Origin: Gadus chalcogrammus
Lineage: Eukaryota; Chordata; Actinopteri; Gadiformes; Gadidae
Assembly (NCBI RefSeq): GCF_026213295.1
Contig: NC_079423.1
Span: 14,136,538 to 14,200,537 of the forward strand
Reading direction: 5' to 3'
Length of the DNA: 64,000 bases
Within the stretch, counting starts at the first letter, position 1. Every line of letters begins with the position of its first letter. Below, piece by piece: positions 55,317-64,000 of the stretch. The translations under genes and the position numbers were made by a program. A model generated the notes under the pieces. That model was not told the DNA's origin, made no database searches, and saw only the letters and a list, made by a program, of their open reading frames with translations.

Positions 55317-58300
55317 ATGGAAGGCGTTACTTTGAGTGGAATTGGTAGATGTGGTTGTGGTGATGGTGGTTTTGGTGATGCTGGCATTTGAGTCAATTTC
55401 TGGAGGTTTGCACGATACCATTGATGTTGTTGTGGTTGTGTCGTTCTGCTGCTGAATGGTGGTGAGAATGATCTCCATGAAGCGTTCAATATGAATGGCT
55501 CCAGACTTGTACTGCTGGACCAGCTCCCTCCTTTCCTCTTCAGTGATGTACTTGGAATACAGAAGCTCCCACAGAGCAACAGTCTTTCCTTGGTATTTTC
55601 CTCCAGCCCGGGTTGTTGTGGTTGATTTCAGAATGAGTTTTGTTGCCTCATCAACAAAAAAGTAAAACTGTCCCTTCTTTGTAATGACCAGCAGACTCAA
55701 ATCTGTGGTGGGGTCTTTGAAGCATCTCTCGAGCAGCTGGAGATAGGTGAGGTTCTCATGTGTGTTTGGGTCAAAGAAGCCTTTGGTGTCATCATCAGAA
55801 TCTGATAGGATCTGATTCATTTTCTCATCAAAGTACCCTCTTTGGTAGGCAACCTCTACTGGCACTCTGTGGCTGTACACTGGGTCTATGATGCCCCCTG
55901 TAGCGATTTGTGCTTCAAGGAGACGAATTCCATGGTCCTTTACAATGAGGTCCTTCTGCAATGCCTGGAACAAAGAAATTATGTTTCCAGTGTAGGGGTC
56001 CTTGTATCCAGTCACTGCCCTTTCAGCTGAAAGCAGTTTCCTTTTCCATTCAGAGCCAACCACACCTTGAGCTACAGCTTCATCTACTGACATTTTCTTG
56101 TTGTTTAATGGGTCGATGACGAAGCCAGTGGCTGCTTGCGCTTCAAGGAGTATAAGAGATTTCCAGGAGCCAGCAGTCCTTTAGACTTGGCCTCATATAT
56201 GCTCATTACCTTTTTGGTTGATTCGACCCTGACACCAGCTATACAGTTGGTGGCCCCAAGGTACTTCTGAATGGATTCCATTTTATTGATAGTATCTTCA
56301 GTGAGTTCTCCTTGTACAATTTGTGTGAAGAGGTCTTTTGAGATAATTTTTGATTCATAAAGTTCACTGGCGGAGACCCTCTTCCTTAGACCTTTGAACT
56401 TCTTCTCCTTGGACGTCACCTCAATTATGATTGTGGTGACAATTTCAATGATCTGGTCCATCTTCATGGCTCCTGACCTGTATTGCTGAAGTAACTGCTC
56501 CCTTTTTTGTTTAGAAATGTATGCCGAGTTCAACACCTCCCACAAAGTAGTACTCTTGCCTTGAAACTTTCCTGCATCTACGGTCATTGTACAGTTCTGG
56601 AATGCCAGCTCGGTCTGGTTGTCTGTATGAAAATCACGGGACCCTTCTTCATGGATGGGTAGAAGAAGGAGCCCAGTCTCATGGTCTTTCTCACAGCGCT
56701 CTTTCAATTCGAGATAAGTGACCGCTGTCTTGGTGTTTGGGTCAAAGAAGGCCTTTGTGTTATCATTGAGGGCAGACATCATTTGATTCATTTCCTCACT
56801 AAAGTATCCCTTTTTCATTGCAACATGAAGAGGTATCCGGTGACTTTGAATCGGGTCGATAATCCCGCCGGTTCCCATTTGCGCGTCCAGAAGTCGAATG
56901 CCCTGGCTTTTCGTGACCAAGTCTTTGCCCATTGCTTCAAAGAGAGAGATTTTAGCACCTGTGAAAGGGTCCGCATAGCCTGTCACAGCCTGCTCGGCTG
57001 AAAGCAATTGCTCATGTAGATCTGCACCAACACATTTGTCCCTTGCTGCTTAACAGTATAGCATTTAGCTTTGACCGGGTCAACGATGAACCCTGTTGCA
57101 GCCTGGGCTTCCAGCAAAATAAGTGCAGAAGCTGCTGTCAACAGCCCTTGTTCTCTTGCTTCATAGATGCTCAAGGTCTTCTTGGATGGGTGACTCACAA
57201 TCCCAGCAATGTTTCCAGTTCCTTTCAGGTATTTCTGCACCAAGTCACGTTTAGAGACCTCTTCGAAAGTAAGTGTGCCTTCCTCCAAACAACTAAATGT
57301 CTTTACATCAATGATGTCACATTCCAGGAGCTGTTTGGCAAATACCGGTTTTCTGAGGCCCATTACGGTCTTGTGAGTTTCGGCCTGTTCCAGTTTTGTA
57401 ATGGTGGTAATCACTGTGGTGGTTATGCTCTGTGTGGTTGTTTTCTTTGTCCTATATTCTGCTATTAATTCCCGCCGCTGATCCTCTGTGAAATATCCAG
57501 AATGGATCAACTCCCAAAGCGAAATGTTTCTTCCTGAGTAAAGGCCCACTGATATGGTTACAAGGGTTTTTTCAAACACTTGCCTGATTTCTTCGTCAGT
57601 ATATGTTTCCACCTTTGTTCCTGTAGAAGTGCCTTTTTCATTTAATGGCAGTAGAAACAGGCCTGTTTCTGTATCTTTGACACATTTGCCTAACATCTCC
57701 ATGTATGTCAGATTTGCTTTGGTGTTCGGGTCAAAAAAGCCTTTAGTGTCATCAGTAGGGTCTGTCAGGATCTGGTTAAGTTCTGCATCGAAGTATCCCT
57801 CCCTGTAGGCAATGTTGAGGGGTAAGTGAAGGCACCTTATGGGGTCAATGATGCCGCCTGTAGCTATCTGGGCCTCAAGCAAACGGATGCCATGTTCCTT
57901 CACAATCAGATCCTTTTTCAATGCCTGGAAAAGGGAGATTTTTTTGTCCGTGTATGGATCTTTGTACCCTGTCACAGCTCTTTCAGCAGATAGGAGCTTT
58001 TCATACATGTGTGGACTTATGAGCTTGTCTTGTAAAGCCTGTGCCACTGTACATTTCTGGTTATTTGTGGGATCTACTATGAATCCTGTGGCAGCTTGGG
58101 CCTCGAGAAGACACAGGGCAGTACTGGGTGTTATGAAGCCCTTCTTCTGAGCTTCATAGATGCTTAGCTTCTGGTTAGATGGCTGTAGTATCATGCCAGC
58201 TACACAGCTTTTTCCTTGAAGGTAAGTTCTGACACTTTCCATCTTCCTTACCTCACTTCCTGATAGTGTCCCTTCTAGCAAACCATTGTAAATTGAATTA

Positions 58301-60942
58301 TCCACAATATCTAATCCCAAGAGATCCAAAACAGAGACCTTTCCCCTGAGACAGTCAAAATTCAGATCTGCTTGATGTTTCAATTCCCTTATCTCGACAA
58401 TCTCTAAAATGGTGACAGTGATCTGTTCCAAAGTCATCTTTCGTGACTTGTAGAGCTTGAAAAGTTCCTGTCTTTTTTCCTCTGAGAGATATTCTGAATT
58501 GATCAGATCCCACAGTGTTGTTTGCTTGCCACGGAATCTGCCATACTTTACAGTGACCATCGTGCTTCTGAAGACCTCCCGAAGGGTATCATCAATCTTG
58601 ATCTTATGCACTTTACCTTTGAGGGGCAGAAGGCACAATCCTGTGCTTGGATCGGTCACACATCTGTCCATGAGCTGAAGGTAAGTCAGATTTTCGTGGG
58701 TGTTTGGGTCAAAGAATCCTTTGGTGTCATCACTGGGGTCGTCTAGGACCTGGTTCATCACCTCGTCGAACAGACCTCTCTTATAGGCCACCTGGACAGG
58801 AATGCGATGACTGTTTATCGGGTCAATAATTCCACCCGTTGCAATCTGTGCCTCGAGCAGACGAATTCCGTGCTCGCGGATGATGAGGTCCCTCTGCATT
58901 GCTTGAAACAAGGAGATTGTTTTGCCGTCTGAGGGATCTTTGTACCCTGTGACCGCCCTCTCCGCTGAGCATAACTTTTGGTAAACGTCTGCCCCGATAA
59001 TTCCGGCCTTCACAGACTCCTCCACTGAGAACTTCCTGTTAGCAATGGGGTCGATGACAAACCCGGTTGCTGCCTGGGCCTCAAGCAGAATCAGAGCTGT
59101 ACCCGGCCTGAGCAATGCCTTCTGTCGGGCTTGGTAGATGGTCATGATCTGAGAATTTGGAAGAAGGACACCGGCGATGCTACTTTTCCCTTGCAAATAC
59201 ATGCGGACGGTCTCATCTTCTTTAAGCTTGTTCACTGAGATCTTTCCCATTTCCAGCTCCTCCAGGTCCTTATCAGTGATGATATCTGCCTCGAGTAACT
59301 GCTTTCCGGTGACAGTTTCTCGGATTCCCTCAAAGACGACGGTAGTTGTTTTCACAGATTTCTCTATGATTTCCAGGACTGTCGTAGTGACCGTCTTGAT
59401 CGTGAGTTTTCCCTGTTTGTACTTGTTGATGATTTCCTGCCTCTGGTTTTCATCAAAGTATTCTGACATCAGCAATTCCCACAGTGACACCGTCATTCCC
59501 ATGTATTTTCCACACGTCACTTTCACCATTGTTTGCTTCAGTTCCATTTTAGTGTCATAGTCGATGAAGCTGATATTCAACTTGTCTGATTTCCCAATAA
59601 GAGGAAGCAGGCAGAGCCCCGTGGCTGGGTCAATGACGCATCTCTCCATCAGCTCAAGATAGGTGAGATTGTCTTTGGTGTTTGGGTCAAAGAAGCCTTT
59701 GGTGTCGTCGCCGGAGTCTTCCAGGATGGCATTCATGTCTTCCGTTAAAAAGCCCCTCTTGTAGGCCACTTCTACTGGAAGTCTGTGGCTGTTTATCGGG
59801 TCTATTATACCACCGGTGGCAATCTGAGCCTCAAGTAAGCGTATCCCGTGCTCCTTCACCATGAGATCCTTTGATAGCGCTTCGAACAGAGATATTGTCT
59901 CACCAGTGTAAGGGTCTTTGTAACCCGTTACTGCCCGCTCGGCAGAGAGAAGCTTGGCATGGAATTCGGGGCCAACAACTTTGTTTTTGACCGCCTCATC
60001 CACGCTGTATTTTCTGTTCTTCACAGGGTCAAACATGAATCCAGTGGCGGCTTGGGCTTCCAAGAGGACCAGCGCGGTTCCAGGCATCAAGATGCCTTGC
60101 TTCATGGCTTTATAGATGCTCATCCGCTCATTGGTGGAGAACACTGCTACTCCAGAGATGCTCCCTTTCCCCTGCAGGAATTCCTTCACTGTCTCCATGA
60201 GCATGACGTCCTGAGTTGTGGTCCTGCCCATCTGCAGGTCATCATAGGTTTCTTTGTTGATGATGTTGGATGCCAGCAGCTCAGAGGAGGACACACCCCG
60301 ACGCAGGCCTTTGAAGGTGATGAAGATCGGCAGAAGCACCATGTCGGTCTCAGGCTCGACAGTGCATTTCTCGAGGAGATGGCTGTAGTTGAGGTTTTCT
60401 TGTGTATTTGGATTGTAGAAAACTTTGAGTTCTTCCATCTTGTTATTGAGCAGACCTTTCTCATAGTAGCCCTTTTCAATGGCAGATTCCACCGCAATGC
60501 ATTTCTTCTCAATCGGGTCGAAGAGACCATGTGTAGACATCTGTGCTTCGAGTAGCCTCAATCCATACTCCTTTGGTAGTAAATCCTTTTGTATGGCTTG
60601 GTATACAGAGATTGTTTCATTGGTGGAAGAGTCAACATAACCATCAACGGCTCTCCCTGCTGCCAGCAGTTTCTCTCTCATCTCAGGTCCAACTATTTGA
60701 GCTTTGATGGCCTCCTCCACAGTAAGTGTGCGATTGTTTACTGGGTCAAGAATCCCGCCAGTAGCCGCTTGAGCCTCGAGCAGGGCTAGTGCAGTTCCAG
60801 GCTTGAGAAGACGCTTCTTCATGGCCTCATAGATAGTCTTCTTCTCCTTTGTCTTCTCCAGGAATATTCCCGCCACAGGGCGGTGTTTGTGTTCTCCAAA
60901 ACCATTTTGCTTCCCATTAGTAGCTTCACTTATGGGCGCCAT
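49213..60942 (-). CDS. eppk1: eppk1-like epiplakin, 12 plakin-repeat domains, three frame breaks
   Basis: Epiplakin is a cytolinker built only of plakin-repeat domains (PRDs) that binds keratin and vimentin filaments in epithelia. Here a single exon of 11.7 kb runs from [14 protein letters not shown] to LSLLPLNK. Each PRD shows [39 protein letters not shown] and [14 protein letters not shown]. Approximate PRD starts, going down the - strand: 60942, 60316, 59334, 58363, 57362, 56392, 55316, 54239, 53162, 52085, 51009 and 49932. The start ATG has A at -3 and G at +4 and lies eight bases after an acceptor (TGTCTCAG), as expected if the 5'UTR exon is upstream. No spectrin, plakin or actin-binding domains are seen, which argues against plectin. 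The frame shifts near 57051, 56160 and 52065, each by a small deletion. All segments between are open. It could be functional with assembly errors, or a recently damaged gene. Confidence 0.88.
52066..56161 (-). CDS. eppk1: eppk1 frame segment 3 (PRD6 to PRD9, start of PRD10)
   Basis: Contains the rest of PRD6 and three nearly identical array copies. It ends at FHGIRKDVT, where one base (A in the other copies, GTGGCAGTGACG against GTGGCGTGACG on the + strand) is missing at 52065/52066. Confidence 0.9.
56162..57051 (-). CDS. eppk1: eppk1 frame segment 2 (rest of PRD5, start of PRD6)
   Basis: Continues PRD5 as [20 protein letters not shown] and PRD6 up to KSKGLLAPG, where the frame breaks again near 56160. 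It ends in a false stop if read through. No start codon of its own is needed. Confidence 0.88.
57052..60942 (-). CDS. eppk1: eppk1 frame segment 1 (PRD1-PRD5 first part)
   Basis: N-terminal open segment. PRD1 is the most divergent ([26 protein letters not shown]) and is followed directly by [16 protein letters not shown], without the linker module that separates the later domains. PRD2-PRD4 are complete and clearly different from each other. PRD5 breaks after KAKCYTV near 57051. Confidence 0.9.
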
Positions 60943-60952
60943 TTTGACACCT
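60943..60952 (-). other. eppk1 5'UTR tip and splice acceptor
   Basis: Read on the - strand, TTTATTTTATTGTCTCAG is followed by GTGTCAAA and the start ATG. The AG at 60952-60951 is a good acceptor, so an upstream non-coding exon is expected. Confidence 0.7.
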
Positions 60953-61332
60953 GAGACAATAAAATAAAAAGAGAAAGAAAGAAGTTAGAGAAGAGTGGCC
61001 AAAACAACACACATTTACATGTACCTTACCCTAAATGATCAGCTAATTCTACTACGAATACAACTACAAAATAATTTATTTGTAATATCTCTATACATAT
61101 AAATACGTTTAAACCAACCTAACACATTTTACTTTGCATATCCTCAACAATGTAGCGCAAAAGGATATGGGAGGAATTAAAAAAATAGTCAGTTGAAAAT
61201 AAATTAGGGGATGCATGCAGTAATCTAAATGACCTATCTAGTAATGAACTAAATTCATGATATAAGGTACTCGCAATGAGCATTCAAATTGTTTATAAAT
61301 GTTAATACAAACATAGGTTAAAGATTCAAACT

Positions 61333-61440
61333 AGTGATGTCAGTTTAAGGCGTTATTAACTGCGTTAATGCAAACCAATTTTAACGGCGTTAATTTTTTT
61401 GTCGCGTGATTAACGCTCTTTTGGTTTGGCAAACATTGTA
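61333..61440. repeat. dispersed repeat with GTTAAT words
   Basis: GTGATGTCAGTTTAAGGCGT is followed by TAACGGCGTTAATTTTTTTG and GCGTGATTAACGC, which resembles a hAT-type element common in vertebrates. Assignment is tentative. Confidence 0.45.
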
Positions 61441-62299
61441 GTTTTTTCACCTGCTGTCTAGCAACAATTAGTCACGTTAGGAAAACTACAACACCATACC
61501 GGATCTAGCTACACCGGAAACAAAACAACAAGCACGCTGCACAAACTTGTTGGGGCAAGCAAGGATATACGGATATACGGAGCGGGTGAAAAACTCCTTA
61601 AAAGTTTGTGTGTGTTTGTGTGTCACTCTGTTCGAGCCTGACGAAATGTACGTTTTATTTTCGTTGATGAGACGAGACAGGACTAAAATGTTAGTGGTGT
61701 GCTATTTGGACATTCAAAATGCACAATATTTTCCAATCAATACCCTCCCGTAAGGTTCTTATGCAACTGATCACTCCTCCAGTAAATAGGACGGACCTTA
61801 GCTACGATTTGGCCACGGGAGGTATAGTCCACTCAGCTATGAGCTAACGTTATGCATTGTATATATAATTCGAAATTCGTCCCAGCCTTTATACCACAGA
61901 TACTCTAGGGTCTATAGCATATAACCGCGTTGTATGATTACATTTTTCAGAATTTACCGACTCTCGTTTTGAAGAGAATCACCGCGTAATATCTAGAATA
62001 GATTGTCTTCATATAAAAATAAACTAAACTAAACTAACGTTTACGAACTTTTCCTTTTAATACCCCAGGGGAATACATGAACGCCTCGACATGTTTCGAT
62101 TGGTAGTGATTTTCACCTCTTGAAATTGATTTATTTTCATTTTGAAAAAAAACAACACATGGAAGCAATGGAGAACGCCATCTCTCGTTCGGTTGTTTAG
62201 AACTGAAAATCTGGTTGCCAGGACAACGTGACGTATTCACTTTAGTACTCTATTTGAGTGGAACAGTTTAGCAGCTGTCCATATATATGGGGTTAGCCT

Positions 62300-62870
62300 A
62301 ATTGAACTAGTTTAAAAAGAGAAAACATTTTGACTAAAATGTAAGGACTTTTCGTTGACTAAAACTACAAAGGAAAACAATGACTAAAATGTGACTAAAT
62401 CTAATAAGCATTTTCGTCTAAAGACTAAGATCTCGTCCACACAAAGCCGATTTTATGGCGAAACCGCAAAGGTCTTGTACGGTTCGGTCTTCCGTCCACA
62501 CGAAGCCGGCGAATCTGCTGACCGAAACCGTAAACTTCTGAAACCACCCTCGGAAGTGGTTTCAAATCTACCCGGTTTCGTTTTGGATTTGTGTGGACGC
62601 CTGAAACCGACTGAAACCGTAAACCATGAAGTCATCGCCCCACCCCTCGACCCTCTAGCCAATGACTGTTAAGCCCGCGGAGTCTCACCCTTTATGCGCA
62701 TGATTGCCTCTTCTTATTATTTATTTTTCTTTCTACATTTCTGTAGCAGGAGCAGCGCCCCTTATGGGCCTGGAATGTGTACTACAGCGTTTCTACAGAT
62801 CTACCCGGTTTCGCTTGACTCCGTCTTTACGGAGATACTCCGAAACCGGATACTTGTGCTAGCATAACAT
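62300..62870. repeat. two dispersed repeats (GACTAAAAT-rich, then GAAACCG-rich)
   Basis: 62310-62425 repeats TGACTAAAAT words. 62430-62870 repeats GAAACCG, CGGTTTCG and GTCCACAC/GTGTGGAC words in both orientations. Both look like non-autonomous transposon remnants without coding frames. Confidence 0.4.
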
Positions 62871-64000
62871 AACAGGGATTGTGTGAATTAATCATGACAA
62901 AATTGCTTCTGCTCTGAGATGAGCAGAGTACACAGGATCCGGCACTGTCGAGTTTGAAGGTTAAACATGCAGAAACCCTGACATACAATATCTGCCAGGT
63001 TTTTAACTTTCAACTTTTTTTTTTTTTTTGGATTAATCGAAAACTTCATTTCAGCCAAATGTTTTCAGTTTTTGGCCGCTGTTCACTGGCTGCTGCTGAA
63101 TGTGCGTGATTCCCCTTTCGATCAGAACAAATAACAGAGTAATCATATCTGCAGTTGAGTAGTATCATTCCAATGAATCAAATTTCAACAAACTAGCAAC
63201 TAATACAAATATCCTTTCCCACGACAAGGCATCTTCTGAAGAAACTTAATGTGTTTATCTCAATGTTATAACATCCAACCTCTATCTATCTATCTGATCA
63301 CACATGAAGCAGATAAACGTCGGTCCATTTCACCAAGTAGCCTCTTCAGCAGGACCTGTCTTGTTTTCTAAAAAAGGCTCTATTGAGTTCAGTCGGGCAT
63401 ACATCAGCATTATTTATATACCGCAGGAAATAAGTATTTGTAACCACATGTTGTGCATGAGTGCAAATTAAATGAATGGGTACTGTAATGAGGAGTGCCC
63501 AACCGGGAAGGTGGGTTTCCGTCGTTGCAGGGCAGCGTGATTTGTCAACCAGCCGTAATCTCTCCCCCTCCTCCCCTCACCGTCCCCGGCCCCTCCCCAC
63601 CGATACCACCGACGTGACCAGATCACCCACCCAGAGGCGCCGCGTCCCATTAGGCATATCAGGCAATTGCTTGGGGCCCCGGGCCACTACTAGGGCCCCC
63701 AAAAGGCCCCCCCCAAAAAAAAAATAAAATCGCGTGGGAGATGGCGCGAACCTATTCACCTTGACAGGAGAAGGATTGCGATGATCAGCTCTCTGAACAT
63801 ACCATTGGGAGAGAGGTTTGTTTGCGTTGGAGAGACTTTCTTTCGTTGACTGATTACCTCATGTCGAATCTAATCTCGTCACCTCTTCAACCAGGGTTGC
63901 AGTGTAAGCACATACTGTCATTTCGTCAAAGTTGTGCAATCATTCTTTGCTTTGTTTCAAATTAAATACCAGCCTGATAGTAGGGTTAGTCATTTGTAAA

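Larger units (their letters stand above)
60953..64000. other. upstream region of eppk1
   Basis: About 3 kb, AT-rich. It should hold the first intron, 5'UTR exon and promoter of eppk1, but neither the exon nor a promoter could be placed. Dispersed repeats occur at 61333-61440, 62300-62430 and 62430-62870, and a low-complexity GGCCCC/A-rich stretch at 63640-63730. Short open frames show no recognisable product. Confidence 0.55.

Noticed and set aside
49213..60942. Plectin rather than epiplakin
   Set aside because: Only plakin-repeat domains are present in one exon with a nearby start codon and a 5'UTR acceptor. The plectin actin-binding, plakin and rod domains are absent.

Overview
The window is nuclear DNA of a vertebrate, almost certainly a teleost fish. 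It holds three protein genes with vertebrate-type exon structure, set in sequence crowded with CA/GT and CT/GA microsatellites, C/G homopolymers and short dispersed repeats of kinds common in fish. The very high dinucleotide-repeat load would fit a cod-like fish (Gadiformes), but that is inference. No bacterial, plasmid or viral genes were seen.

Positions 400-37.7 kb (+ strand): opa1, the mitochondrial inner-membrane dynamin-like GTPase that drives inner-membrane fusion and shapes cristae. The 5' end lies outside the window. From the exon matching mammalian alternative exon 5b onward, 24 coding exons join in phase into 822 codons plus stop. They carry the full GTPase domain, the bundle/stalk region and the C-terminal helix. 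Exon 5b is nearly twice the human length because of a poly-proline insert. The exon at 11954 is preceded by about 55 GT dinucleotides where a polypyrimidine tract is expected. The last coding exon lies beyond a 19.5 kb microsatellite-filled intron. The 3'UTR appears spliced and probably ends near 36.4 or 37.7 kb.

Positions 43.6-48.5 kb (+ strand): the second half of the F-box and all leucine-rich repeats of fbxl6, a substrate receptor of SCF ubiquitin ligases. The exons upstream of the F-box midpoint were not found. One exon lacks a normal AG acceptor next to a run of 22 C. Its introns hold several hairpin or MITE-like repeats.

Positions 49.2-60.95 kb (- strand, tail-to-tail with fbxl6): an epiplakin-type gene (eppk1). 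One exon of 11.7 kb encodes 12 plakin-repeat domains, a cytolinker for keratin and vimentin filaments. The last six domains form a nearly identical tandem array with a 1077-bp period. The frame is broken at three places (about 57051, 56160 and 52065) by small deletions, while every segment between them is open. Recent lesions or assembly errors are the likely explanations.

Positions 61-64 kb: upstream sequence of eppk1 with dispersed repeats and no recognisable gene. The three genes act in separate processes (mitochondrial fusion, ubiquitination, the intermediate-filament skeleton), so their closeness is positional, not an operon-like unit.
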